DNA of 64,000 bases from Curtobacterium guangdongense (GTDB lineage Bacteria > Actinomycetota > Actinomycetes > Actinomycetales > Microbacteriaceae). Both the position numbers and the translations under genes were made by a program. Positions 32,322 to 40,567 of this stretch are shown here, one piece after another. Each line of letters opens with the position of its first letter. Within the stretch, counting starts at the first letter, position 1. Location of the stretch: the NCBI RefSeq assembly GCF_049341845.1, contig NZ_JBMPIT010000003.1, positions 310,001 to 374,000 on the forward strand. Direction: 5' to 3'. The notes under the pieces are model-generated. The model did not search any database and was not told the origin of the DNA. It worked only from the letters and a program-made list of their open reading frames with translations.

Positions 32322-33125
32322 ATGGTGGACACGACGAGGTTCCTGGACCGCCGCGGCACCGCGTGGCTCGCGCTGGCGGGGGCGTTGACGATCGCCGTGG
32401 TGCTGTCGCCGGCCGCCGTCGCCGGCTGGACATCGGGGACACACCTGTCGGTCGCGGAGCTCCCCGGCAGCGTCGACTCCGGGTTCGGTCGGTGGGTGGC
32501 GTCCGGGCGGGCGTCGAGCGCCCCGCTCGCCGCAGCGGTGTCGTACTGGTCGGTGTTCCACGTGGTGAAGGCCGTGGTCGCGATCGCACTCCTGGTCGCC
32601 CTCGTGCCGATCGGGAGGCGGATCTGGGGTGCGTGGGCACGTGCGAGTTCCAGAGGACCTCGGACCGGCCTGCTGCTGGTCGGGGTGCTCGGCGCTGCGG
32701 TCGCACCGCTGGTGCTGCTGGTGGCGATGGCGAACGTGCAGGGTGCGGTCGCGCCGCTGTCGTCGGTACTGAACTTCCTCCCGCTGGACAGCGCCCCGGT
32801 GGCGCAGGTCCGCGACCAGCTCGCTGCCGGGGCGACGACCCCGGTGCTGACCGCCCTCGTCGACGACTTCCGGCTCTACCACGCCGCCCTCGTCGGGACC
32901 GCGGTCGCTGCGATCGTGCTGGTCGCCGCCGGTACCGTGGCGCTCTGGGTACGGCGGGCCCGCACCCCGAAGCCCGATCGGCGGCTCCGACGCGTGCTGA
33001 CGGTCGGGGGCGTCCTGCTCCCCTGCATGCTCCTGTTCCTCGGCGTGGTACTCCTGGCGAACGTGTCGACCGTCGCGGACACGGCACCGGCCCTGTCCGC
33101 GTTCTTCGACGGCAGCGGGATGTGA
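32322..33125 (+). CDS. Predicted membrane protein of unknown function
   Basis: 267 residues from ATG 32322, where GGAGGG lies 8 bp upstream; the two earlier ATGs are spaced badly. Four or five hydrophobic segments are seen (residues about 13-37, 78-98, 115-138, 190-212 and 228-252). A hydrophilic extracytoplasmic region between the first two and another near residues 140-185 are likely. No motif that I know is present. It follows the MFS gene by 132 bp and may be transcribed separately. Confidence 0.75.
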   Translation: MVDTTRFLDRRGTAWLALAGALTIAVVLSPAAVAGWTSGTHLSVAELPGSVDSGFGRWVASGRASSAPLAAAVSYWSVFHVVKAVVAIALLVALVPIGRRIWGAWARASSRGPRTGLLLVGVLGAAVAPLVLLVAMANVQGAVAPLSSVLNFLPLDSAPVAQVRDQLAAGATTPVLTALVDDFRLYHAALVGTAVAAIVLVAAGTVALWVRRARTPKPDRRLRRVLTVGGVLLPCMLLFLGVVLLANVSTVADTAPALSAFFDGSGM

Positions 33126-33196
33126 CCCCGCCGCGGTCGGGTGAGCATCGGCGGGACGATGAGCGGGGGCCAGCTTCCCGAGCTGGCGCCACGACG

Positions 33197-33610
33197 TCAC
33201 ATCGTCTGCAGTCGGTAGGCGGCACCATCTTGCGAGCGGGCGAGCACGCCGGAGTCGACCGCGTCCCGGCGGACGAGTGCGACGTCCTCGACGAACATCG
33301 CGAGTGCCGCGTTCAGCGTCTCCTCGTTGATGCTGCGCCGGCTCGGCAAACGGTCGAAGGCGATGCGCACGATCGCGTTCGAGAGTTCCTGACGCTTGTT
33401 CGCCTCGATCGGCAGGTCGCTGATCCGTCCGACGTGCAGGACAGCCCGGTCGGTGAGGAGCAGCTCGATCGCTTCCCGGGTCTCCGACAGCGCCTCGCGG
33501 TCGACTGCTCCGTCGGGACCGACCCAGTCGAACCGGTCCGCCGGGATCGCCGGGTTCATCGTGGCCGCGACCACCTGTCGTGCGCGCCGGAGCGCGGAGT
33601 GCATGCTCAC
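33197..33610 (-). CDS. DUF2087-like protein
   Basis: 137 residues. The C-terminal part (RLPSRRSINEETLNAALAMFVEDVALVRRDAVDSGVLARSQDGAAYRL, about residues 88-135) fits the DUF2087 winged-helix pattern, in which a strand-turn DGxxYR ends the domain. The N-terminal half has a MarR/ArsR-like helical character. It may be a DNA-binding protein, but the partner is not known. It is divergent from the FAD-dependent oxidoreductase gene with 75 bp between start codons. Confidence 0.75.
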   Translation of the reverse strand: MSMHSALRRARQVVAATMNPAIPADRFDWVGPDGAVDREALSETREAIELLLTDRAVLHVGRISDLPIEANKRQELSNAIVRIAFDRLPSRRSINEETLNAALAMFVEDVALVRRDAVDSGVLARSQDGAAYRLQTM

Positions 33611-33685
33611 GTCGGGTCCTCCAACCTTGTCTCAGTGTCATCGCACGATATCGAGGGCGTCGCGGCCAGCGCATACGATCTGGAG

Positions 33686-34804
33686 ATGCCCACGGACCAG
33701 ACCACCACCCACGTCGTCATCGGCGGCGGGGTCGTCGGCGCCGCGACCGCCTACGCCCTCGCGACCCGGGGCGAGCGCGTCCTGCTCCTCGAGCAACACG
33801 GGCGCGGACACCACCTCGGTTCGTCCCACGGCGCGACGCGGATCTTCCGGCAGGGGTACGCGGACCCGGAGTACGTCGCGCTCACCACGCGCGCACTCGA
33901 ACGATGGGACGCGCTCGAGACCGCGAGTGGCGAGACGCTGCTCGACCGGACCGGTGCCGTCGACCACGGTCGGCCGGAGGTCGTCGACGCGATCGCCGCG
34001 GCGCTGTCCGATGCCGGCATCCCCCACGAGACCCTGACCCCGGAGACCGCCGCAGTACGGTGGCCCGGGCTCGCCTTCGAGGGGCACGTCCTCGCGCACC
34101 CCACCGCCGGCCGGATCCGTTCCGCCGACGCGATCGAGGTCTTCCTCACGCTCGCCGAGCGGACCGGCCTCGCCGAACTCCGGTTCGACACCAGGGTCAC
34201 CGGGATCGAGGACCACGGCGACACGGTCACCGTCTCGTCCACCGAGCCAGACGGAACGGTCCTGCGGACGACGACCCGGTCCGTGATCGCGGCCACGGGG
34301 TCGTGGGCTCCCGCGCTAGTCGGCGAGCTGCTCGCCGGACGCGGGGCGAGCCTCCCGGCCATCCGCGTCACCCAGGAGCAGCCGGCCCACTTCCCCAGCC
34401 ACCTGGCGGACGACGCCTGGCCGAGCTTCGTGCACTACCCGCTCGACGGCGGGGACGTGTACGGGCTGCTCACACCGGGCGAGGGCGTCAAGGTCGGGTT
34501 CCACGGCACCGGGCCGGTCGTCGACCCGGACGCGCGGGACTTCACCGCGGTGCCCGAGGAACTCGAGCGGCTGCAGGCGTACGTCGCGCAGTTCGTTCCC
34601 GGCGTCGACGCGACCGAGCCCGCGCCGATCAGCTGCCTGTACGACAACTCCCCCGACGACGACTTCGTGATGGACCGGCGCGGGCCGATCACCGTCGCGA
34701 CGGGCTTCTCCGGCCACGGCTTCAAGTTCGCACCGTTGCTCGGCGAGATGCTCGCGGACCTGGCGACCGGCGGCGCTCCGCACCCGAGGTTCGCGCTGGC
34801 CTGA
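33686..34804 (+). CDS. FAD-dependent oxidoreductase, monomeric sarcosine oxidase type
   Basis: 372 residues from ATG 33686 with TGGAG upstream. The N-terminal FAD motif is VVIGGGVVGAATAYALATRGERVLLLEQ (residues about 10-37), then SSHGATRIFRQGYADPEYV, a block conserved in MSOX and N-methyltryptophan oxidase with the Arg and His near the flavin. The C-terminal CLYDNSPDDDFVMDRR and GFSGHGFKFAPLLGEMLADL complete the family pattern. The conserved Cys (SCLYDN) can bind FAD covalently. It oxidises an N-methyl or secondary amino acid to a formaldehyde-releasing product. The next gene is 29 bp downstream. Confidence 0.9.
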   Translation: MPTDQTTTHVVIGGGVVGAATAYALATRGERVLLLEQHGRGHHLGSSHGATRIFRQGYADPEYVALTTRALERWDALETASGETLLDRTGAVDHGRPEVVDAIAAALSDAGIPHETLTPETAAVRWPGLAFEGHVLAHPTAGRIRSADAIEVFLTLAERTGLAELRFDTRVTGIEDHGDTVTVSSTEPDGTVLRTTTRSVIAATGSWAPALVGELLAGRGASLPAIRVTQEQPAHFPSHLADDAWPSFVHYPLDGGDVYGLLTPGEGVKVGFHGTGPVVDPDARDFTAVPEELERLQAYVAQFVPGVDATEPAPISCLYDNSPDDDFVMDRRGPITVATGFSGHGFKFAPLLGEMLADLATGGAPHPRFALA

Positions 34805-34833
34805 GTCCGTGACACGACCGCTACGGTGGTCGC

Positions 34834-35853
34834 GTGCACGTCGTGATCGCTCCTGACTCGTTCAAGGGGACCGCCACCGCGGCCGCCGTCGCCGCCGCGA
34901 TCGGCGAGGGGTGGGCATCGGAGCGGCCGGACGACACCGTCACGCTCGTGCCCATGGCAGACGGCGGGGAGGGCACGCTCGACGCCTTCGCGACCGCGTT
35001 CCCCGATGCCCGCCGCGTGCCGATCACCGTGACGGGGCCGGCGGGTGACCCCGTCGACGCGTCCTGGCTGGCGCTGCCCGACGGACGTGCGGTCGTCGAG
35101 CTCGCGGCGACGAGCGGGCTCCCGCTGCTGACGACACTGCAGCCGGACACCGCGCAGACGATCGGCTTCGGGCAGGCGATCGCCGCGGCGCTTGATGCCG
35201 GGGCGACCGGGCTCGTGCTCGGCATCGGCGGGAGTGCGTCGACCGACGGGGGCGAGGGACTGCTGTCCGCGCTGACACTCCCCGACGGCTCGTTCCGCCC
35301 GCTGCCGCCGCTCGGGGTCTCGGTGTTGACCGACGTGACCTCGCCCCTGCTCGGGCCGACAGGCGCGGCAGCGGTGTTCGGGCCCCAGAAGGGCATCGTC
35401 CCGTCGCGTGTTCCCGTGCACGAGGAACGGCTGGCGGCGTGGTCGGCGCGCTTCCCGGACGTCGACCCGTCCACGCCCGGGGCAGGTGCCGCGGGTGGGG
35501 CCGGGTTCGGGCTGCTGGTGTGGGGCGCGACGCTCGTGGGTGGGGCGTCCGGGGTCGCCTCGGTGCTCGGGCTCCCGGGTGCGATCACCACCGCCGACGT
35601 CGTGGTCACGGGCGAGGGGCGTTACGACGGGCAGAGTGCCGTGGGCAAGGTGCCGTCGGTCGTGGCCTCGCTCGCTGCAGGACGTCGGCGGATGCTCGTC
35701 GCGGGGGCGATCGACGCCCCGCTCGACGACTGGGACACGGGTGCTTCCCTGACCGTCATCGCGACACAGACCACCGGGTCACCGTCGGACGCACTGGCCG
35801 ACCCGCTGCGCTTCGCCCGGATCGCGGGGCAGCGCTTGGCGCGCATGGCCTGA
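34834..35853 (+). CDS. glxK: Glycerate kinase
   Basis: 339 residues with GTG start. VVIAPDSFKGTATAAAVAAAIGEGW at the N-terminus is the signature of the type I glycerate kinase family. PMADGGEGTLDAF (about residues 41-53), GIGGSASTDGGEGLLSAL (about 129-146) and VVTGEGRYDGQSAVGKVP are the other family motifs. It phosphorylates D-glycerate, feeding photorespiration-like or glyoxylate-derived carbon into glycolysis. It may be co-transcribed with the sarcosine oxidase-like gene. It is somewhat shorter than the usual 370-380 residues. Confidence 0.93.
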   Translation: MHVVIAPDSFKGTATAAAVAAAIGEGWASERPDDTVTLVPMADGGEGTLDAFATAFPDARRVPITVTGPAGDPVDASWLALPDGRAVVELAATSGLPLLTTLQPDTAQTIGFGQAIAAALDAGATGLVLGIGGSASTDGGEGLLSALTLPDGSFRPLPPLGVSVLTDVTSPLLGPTGAAAVFGPQKGIVPSRVPVHEERLAAWSARFPDVDPSTPGAGAAGGAGFGLLVWGATLVGGASGVASVLGLPGAITTADVVVTGEGRYDGQSAVGKVPSVVASLAAGRRRMLVAGAIDAPLDDWDTGASLTVIATQTTGSPSDALADPLRFARIAGQRLARMA

Positions 35854-35860
35854 CCCGCGC

Positions 35861-35933
35861 GGCTGGCGCTGCCTGCTGGCGCTGGCGGCTGGCGCTGGCG
35901 GCTGGCGGCCGGCGCTGGCGCTGGCGGCTGGCG
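35861..35933. repeat. GC-rich minisatellite (GGCTGGCGCT-type)
   Basis: A stretch of GGCTGGCGCTGGC-like units, each 6 or 12 bases, follows the glycerate kinase stop by 8 bp. The units are imperfect and include GCTGGCGGCTGGCG. It is not part of a convincing reading frame. It fills part of the 228-bp gap, and the remainder (35934-36081) holds GTGCCG(C/T)GGAAGCGACAG direct repeats but no gene. Confidence 0.85.
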
Positions 35934-36081
35934 ATCTGTGCCGCTGAAGCGACAGACCCGGGGCGTGACCCGCGGTCCGTGCCGTGGAAGCGACAGCGTG
36001 CCGTGGAAGTTCGGCGGGAGGGTGTCGCTTTCGCGGAACGCCCGGGGGCCGACGGCGCCGGCGACGCGGCGACCGCCGGTG

Positions 36082-36246
36082 TCAGGCGGCGGGAGCCCGG
36101 AGGAAGTCGGCGTACGTGGGCTCGTCGACGACCGCGAGCATGGGGTGCCCGAGACGTGCCTCGACGAGTGCGGCGATCTCGGACGGGGAACGGAGGCCTC
36201 GGCGGTGCCACTCGTGGGACGGCAGGGATGCGGATGTGGCGGTCAT
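36082..36246 (-). CDS. Small hypothetical protein (54 residues)
   Basis: The ATG at 36246 has a GAAGGG ribosome site 9 bp upstream. The product MTATSASLPSHEWHRRGL... has helical character and no signal peptide. The codons show the third-position G/C bias expected of real genes. No family is recognised. It faces away from the alcohol dehydrogenase gene. It could be a chance frame; the ribosome site is the main support. Confidence 0.4.
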   Translation of the reverse strand: MTATSASLPSHEWHRRGLRSPSEIAALVEARLGHPMLAVVDEPTYADFLRAPAA

Positions 36247-36553
36247 CAGGACCAGCCCTTCGTGGGCCACTGGCCCGGTGTCTCCCGAGGTCGCTCCGCT
36301 GTGCCAGGGATCCGCAGGACGCGGACGGCATCGTGACGACGGATTCGTTTCGACTCGGTACAGCAACCGTACGGTCCGGATCGGGCGCTGTCGAAGGGCG
36401 TGCGTGTTCCGGACGAGGACGCGGTCTTCCCGCTCCGGGGTGCCCTGTCCGTACCCCCCACGGGAGCGCTCCACCGGGCACGATGGTCTGCGGGCCGGAA
36501 GCGGCCCGACCGCGGGCCGGAGACGGCCCGTCCGCAACCCCACGAGGAGACCA
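36247..36553. other. 307-bp gap before the alcohol dehydrogenase gene
   Basis: No convincing gene. It holds GCGGGCCGGAAGCGGCCCGACCGCGGGCCGGAGACGGCCCG in the last 60 bp, two adjacent GGCC-rich hairpins with GGGCCGG(A)(A/G)(G/A)CGGCCCG arms, likely part of the transcribed leader. A TACAGCAACCGTACGG stretch near 36360 is the only fairly A/T-rich spot and may mark the promoter. Confidence 0.5.
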
Positions 36554-37600
36554 TTGCGCACCGTCAACGCGTACGCGGCACCGTCCGCCACCGAACCGCT
36601 CGTCAAGACCACGATCACCCGTCGTGACCTCGGCCCGAACGACGTCGAGATCGACATCGCCTACGCCGGTATCTGCCACTCGGACATCCACACCGTCCGT
36701 GGCGAGTGGGGTCCCATCCAGTACCCGCAGGTCGTCGGTCACGAGATCGTCGGCCACGTCTCGTCCGTCGGCGAGAACGTCACCAAGCACAAGGTCGGCG
36801 ACCGCGTCGGCGTCGGCTGCATGGTGAACTCCTGTGGCGAGTGCGAGAACTGCCTCGCCGGCGAGGAGCAGTACTGCCTCAAGGGCAACATCCAGACCTA
36901 CGCGGGCGTCGACCCGGCCGACGGCTCGATCACCCAGGGCGGGTACTCGCAGGCCGTCGTCGTGAACGAGGACTTCGTCCTCCGCGTCCCCGAGTCGCTC
37001 GACATCGAGAAGGTCGCGCCGCTGCTCTGCGCCGGCATCACCACCTACTCGCCGCTGCACCACTGGAAGGCCGGCCCCGGCAAGCGCGTCGCCGTCGTCG
37101 GCATGGGCGGCCTCGGCCACATGGCCGTGAAGATCGCCGTCGCCCTGGGCGCCGAGGTCACCGTCCTGTCGCAGACCACGTCGAAGGAAGCCGACTCGCT
37201 CCGCTACGGCGCGAAGGCCCACTACGCGACGAAGGACGCTGCGACCTTCGAGCAGCTGGCCAGCTCGTTCGACCTGATCATCAACACGGTGTCGGCGAAG
37301 ATCGACATGGGCGCCTACCTGGGCCTCCTCGCCGTCGACGGCACGATCGTCAACGTCGGTGCCCCGGCGGAGCCCCTCGAGGTCCCCGCGTTCTCCCTCA
37401 TCGGACACCGTCGCAGCTGGGCCGGTTCGGCCATCGGCGGCATCCGCGAGACCCAGGAGATGCTCGACTTCTGCGCCGAGAAGGGGATCCTGCCGGAGAC
37501 CGAGCTCATCAGCGCCGACCAGATCAACGAGGCCTACGAGCGCGTCCTGAACTCGGACGTCCGCTACCGCTTCGTCATCGACGCGGCGACGCTGGCGTAG
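36554..37600 (+). CDS. Zinc-dependent alcohol dehydrogenase, cinnamyl-alcohol/YahK type
   Basis: 348 residues starting at TTG 36554, 4 bp after GAGGAG. The catalytic zinc ligands lie in CHSDIHTVRGEWG (Cys about 38) and GHEIVGHV (His about 60). The structural zinc site is CGECENCLAGEEQYC. VAVVGMGGLGHMAVKIAVALGAEVTVLSQ (about residues 176-204) is the NAD(P) site. It reduces aldehydes or oxidises primary alcohols. This group often uses NADPH and acts on aromatic and aliphatic aldehydes. Codon bias is strong, indicating good expression. Confidence 0.93.
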   Translation: MRTVNAYAAPSATEPLVKTTITRRDLGPNDVEIDIAYAGICHSDIHTVRGEWGPIQYPQVVGHEIVGHVSSVGENVTKHKVGDRVGVGCMVNSCGECENCLAGEEQYCLKGNIQTYAGVDPADGSITQGGYSQAVVVNEDFVLRVPESLDIEKVAPLLCAGITTYSPLHHWKAGPGKRVAVVGMGGLGHMAVKIAVALGAEVTVLSQTTSKEADSLRYGAKAHYATKDAATFEQLASSFDLIINTVSAKIDMGAYLGLLAVDGTIVNVGAPAEPLEVPAFSLIGHRRSWAGSAIGGIRETQEMLDFCAEKGILPETELISADQINEAYERVLNSDVRYRFVIDAATLA

Positions 37601-37634
37601 TCCGTTCGCACCCACAACGGGTGCAATGGGAAGC

Positions 37635-37739
37635 CGATTCGCGCGTAGGAAGTCCGAACAACGGGCCTCCTACGCGCGTTTCGGCTTCCTACGCGCGATT
37701 CGGCCCACCACGCGCGCTTCGGCCCACGCGCGATTCGGC
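37635..37739. repeat. Family A palindromic repeat, copy 2
   Basis: GATTCGCGCGTAGGAAGTCC is followed by GGGCCTCCTACGCGCG in reverse orientation, then by CTTCCTACGCGCGATTCGG and two shorter CACGCGCG(C/A)TTCGGC units. It fills the space between the stops of the convergent alcohol dehydrogenase and acetyltransferase genes. No neighbouring GACGGGAGGC palindrome is present in this copy. Confidence 0.9.
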
Positions 37740-37748
37740 AACAGACGC

Positions 37749-38363
37749 TCAGGCGAAGCCTCGGTAGGTCACCGCCGGGGCCACGTCGCGCCACCCCAGG
37801 GTGCGGTAGAGCGCCCGGCCCTCGTCCGAGGCCACCAGCAGCCCGGTGTCCGCGCCCTGCGACACCGCCCACGACGTCAGACCGGCCACGATCCGCCCGC
37901 CGAGACCCCGCCGTCGGTACTGCTCCTCGGTCTCGATGCAGTCGAACACCGCGTCGCGGCCGACCAGCGCGACCTGGCCGCGCGCAGCGGGGACCCCGTC
38001 CACCTCGATCCGCAGGAACGCCACCCCGCCGACGGTGTCCACCACGACGTCCGCCGGCATCGGGACGGGCGCGAGCCGAGCCTCCATCACGGTGCCCGGC
38101 CTGGCCATCCGGTCGAGCGAGCCGAGTGCGGTCAGTGCGTCCGGCGCGATGCCGCCCACGATCGTGAGCCAGCTCGTGTACCGCGGCGCCACGGCGCGGG
38201 CGAGCCGCAGCGCCTCGACCCCGGACGGCTCCGCGACGACGTACTCGTCCAGCCGGGTCTCCGCGCCGACGGTGACGTGCCAGCCGCTGCCGTCCGCCTC
38301 GAACGGCATCGACCGTGACCGGGCCCACCCGGCGACCCACCGCTCGACGACCGCTGCATGCAT
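37749..38363 (-). CDS. GNAT-family N-acetyltransferase
   Basis: 204 residues from ATG 38363. The acetyl-CoA binding motif is IETEEQYRRRGLGGRIVAGLTSWAVSQGAD (about residues 147-176), with RRRGLG as the pyrophosphate loop. The C-terminal LYRTLGWRDVAPAVTYRGF is the usual last GNAT strand. The N-terminal 90 residues do not match a known domain. It is the last gene of the leftward run permease-TIGR03943-propeller-GNAT, 10 bp after the propeller gene, so it may be co-transcribed. Substrate unknown. Confidence 0.88.
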   Translation of the reverse strand: MHAAVVERWVAGWARSRSMPFEADGSGWHVTVGAETRLDEYVVAEPSGVEALRLARAVAPRYTSWLTIVGGIAPDALTALGSLDRMARPGTVMEARLAPVPMPADVVVDTVGGVAFLRIEVDGVPAARGQVALVGRDAVFDCIETEEQYRRRGLGGRIVAGLTSWAVSQGADTGLLVASDEGRALYRTLGWRDVAPAVTYRGFA

Positions 38364-38373
38364 CGGGTCGACG

Positions 38374-39783
38374 CTATCCGACCTCGTCGCCGCTCGGCAG
38401 GGCGCCGCACCAGTCGACGTCCTCACCGACGGTGCTCGCCTCGAGCGCGCCGGACGTCGCATCGACGATGCTGACGAGCGCGCCGGTCGGCGACTTCGTC
38501 GCGACCGCGACGAACTGGCCGTTCGGCGACGGGCAGACCGCCGTCAGGCTCGCGTCGTCCGGGATGGTCACGGGCAGACGGGAGGCTCGGCTCCCGTCCA
38601 CGCGCACGATGCGGCTGGCGATCGTCCCGTCACCTCGGACGTCGCCCACCGTGCGCAGGTACGTGTCGTCCGTCAGCTGGGCGATCCGCCCGAGGTACGG
38701 CGCGTCCGTGCTCGCGGCGGGTGCGACGATCGCGGTCCGCTTGCCGTCGGTCAGGTCCACGCGTTCGATCCCGGTACCGGACTCGACGACCGCGGTGGTG
38801 CCCGTGCCGACGAAGCCGTGCAGGTAGGTGGCGGAGCCGAGCCGCACGAGGGCGGCCCGACCGCTCATGTCGACGAGGAACAGCTCGTCGGCGGCCGTGC
38901 GGACCAGGGCGCTCTCGGTGCGCGGGACGTAGGCCCACTGGCTGACGGTCATCGGCACGGCTCCGGTGGTGGGCTTGCCGTCGGCCGCGATCGCCTCGGG
39001 CATGTGGGTGCCCGTCATGTCGACGACGTACAACCCGACGTCCTTCGACTGCCCCGTCGACGTGTCCGCGTACTGGAACCCGAAGGACGCCCCGTCGTCC
39101 GCGGCGTGCAGCGCGCTCGCGTGCCCCTCCGAGGTCGGGAGCGTGAGGTGCTCGACCGGCGCGTCGGGGTCCTCGACGCCGTTCCGCAGCGTCACGACGT
39201 CGATCCGGGAGTCGCCGACGCCGGAGTCGCTCAGCACGACGAGGAACCGGCTCAGGCGGACGTACTCGGTGATACCCGTCCCCTGGTAGACGGTGGTCGC
39301 GCCCGAGGCGTCGAGCGAGCGCCGCACGATGCGGTCCTTCGCGCCGTCGGTGCCCGGGACGAGGGCGAGCACGTCGGTGGTCCCGGTGCGGATCGTCGCA
39401 CGCAGGTCAGCGGTCGCACGCTGCCCTGGTGCCCGCGCCCCGGCGACGGTCACGGTGTACGACCGGTCGTAGGCGAGCGGGCCGGCGAACTCGACGGCGA
39501 CGGTGTTGCCGCTCGACGTCACGGTGTGGGCCGCGGCCGGCGAGACCCGGACGTCGTCCGCGGACACCTTCTGGAGCGCCTGGTTCGCCGTGATGATCAC
39601 GCGCTGCGCCGGGCGGGAGACGATGCCGCTCGCGTCGTAGGACACCGACTTCAGCCGCGGGCCCTGCTGCGACCCGACCACCGCGGCGAGTGCCGCCACC
39701 ACGACGAGCACGAGCACGACGGCCGTGAACCGACGCCGGAACCGGTGCGCGACCGGGCGGCGCCGTCCGGGCTCAGTACTCAT
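38374..39783 (-). CDS. Membrane-anchored beta-propeller-like protein
   Basis: 469 residues. An N-terminal transmembrane anchor (FTAVVLVLVVVAALAAVVGS, about residues 19-38) is followed by a bacterial Ig-like segment (SRPAQRVIITANQALQKVSADDVRVSP). A long region of repeating strand patterns then resembles a WD40/TolB-type propeller (for example DASLTAVCPSPNGQFVAVATKSP). It is probably attached to the outer face of the cytoplasmic membrane. Its ATG overlaps the TIGR03943 gene by 11 bp, implying coupled translation. Function unknown. Confidence 0.8.
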   Translation of the reverse strand: MSTEPGRRRPVAHRFRRRFTAVVLVLVVVAALAAVVGSQQGPRLKSVSYDASGIVSRPAQRVIITANQALQKVSADDVRVSPAAAHTVTSSGNTVAVEFAGPLAYDRSYTVTVAGARAPGQRATADLRATIRTGTTDVLALVPGTDGAKDRIVRRSLDASGATTVYQGTGITEYVRLSRFLVVLSDSGVGDSRIDVVTLRNGVEDPDAPVEHLTLPTSEGHASALHAADDGASFGFQYADTSTGQSKDVGLYVVDMTGTHMPEAIAADGKPTTGAVPMTVSQWAYVPRTESALVRTAADELFLVDMSGRAALVRLGSATYLHGFVGTGTTAVVESGTGIERVDLTDGKRTAIVAPAASTDAPYLGRIAQLTDDTYLRTVGDVRGDGTIASRIVRVDGSRASRLPVTIPDDASLTAVCPSPNGQFVAVATKSPTGALVSIVDATSGALEASTVGEDVDWCGALPSGDEVG

Positions 39784-40567
39784 ACGGGTCCTTCGGCTGG
39801 TCGACCCGCTTGACGGCGGCGGCCTTGATGACGATCCGGGCGTCGGCGGACTGGTCGGGGTTCGCGGCGAGGGCTCCGGTGACGGTCACCCACTCGTTCT
39901 CGGCCGGGACGGCGCCGTCGGTGGTCACCCCGAGGCCGACCGGCTGTGCGTCGACGGCGCAGCAGCTGATCACGAACCGGGTGAGGGTGAACGAGCCGTC
40001 CGATCCGGGGACGACGAACCCGGTGAGGGTGACCCGCTTGCCGACGAGGGAGCTCGTGTCGGTGGTCTGCCGGATGAGCGCTGCCCAGTCCTTCACGCCG
40101 TACCCGGACGTGTCGACCGACTCGCTGCCGAGGAGCGACACGGTGCCGTTCGACCCGGTGGCGTTCGACAGCGTCGCGGAGTCCACGCTCCGCTGCTGCG
40201 CGGTCCGCGCCGACAGCGTCGCCGGGGGCAGGACCAGCATGGCCACGGTGACCCCGATCGTGATCGCGGCCGCGATGCCACCGAGCGTGGCGCGCACGAG
40301 CCGAGCCGAGCCTCCAGGCCGGGCGACCGGTGCGTCGTCCGGACCCGCGTGGTCGTGCGTGTGTCCGGCTCCCCGCGCGACCACGACGAGCCCGGCGATC
40401 GACGCGGGCACGGCGACAGCCGCGAGGACGATCGTGAACACCGCGTAGCGGGGGTTGATGTACAGGTCGAGGTGCCCGGCGACGGCGAGCCAGAGGGTGC
40501 AGAGCGCGACGGCGAGGACGGAGCCGAGGCCGAGGAACGCGGGCCTCCGCGATTCAGACGAGGACAT
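39773..40567 (-). CDS. TIGR03943 family protein (putative permease subunit, DUF1980)
   Basis: 264 residues. Two N-terminal transmembrane helices (about residues 12-30 and 40-62) and a third near 92-112 precede an extracytoplasmic domain with VGKRVTLTGFVVPGSDGSFTLTRFVISCCAVDAQPVGLGV. The CC pair and DAQP in this block are the family signature. It is nearly always found with the DUF318 permease encoded just upstream, and their genes overlap by 14 bp. The histidine-rich stretch GAGHTHDHAG suggests a link with metals. Confidence 0.9.
   Translation of the reverse strand: MSSSESRRPAFLGLGSVLAVALCTLWLAVAGHLDLYINPRYAVFTIVLAAVAVPASIAGLVVVARGAGHTHDHAGPDDAPVARPGGSARLVRATLGGIAAAITIGVTVAMLVLPPATLSARTAQQRSVDSATLSNATGSNGTVSLLGSESVDTSGYGVKDWAALIRQTTDTSSLVGKRVTLTGFVVPGSDGSFTLTRFVISCCAVDAQPVGLGVTTDGAVPAENEWVTVTGALAANPDQSADARIVIKAAAVKRVDQPKDPYEY

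Noticed and set aside
30479..34804. A single open frame of over 1,400 codons on the plus strand
   Set aside because: It crosses an XRE gene, an MFS gene and a membrane gene in other frames, and only its last 372 codons make a known protein (the FAD oxidoreductase at 33686). The rest has the Arg/Pro/Ala-rich composition of a shadow frame in GC-rich DNA.
37635..37739. Family A repeats considered as a CRISPR array
   Set aside because: The units are palindromic, touching, irregular in spacing and without unique spacers of even length, and no cas genes are near.
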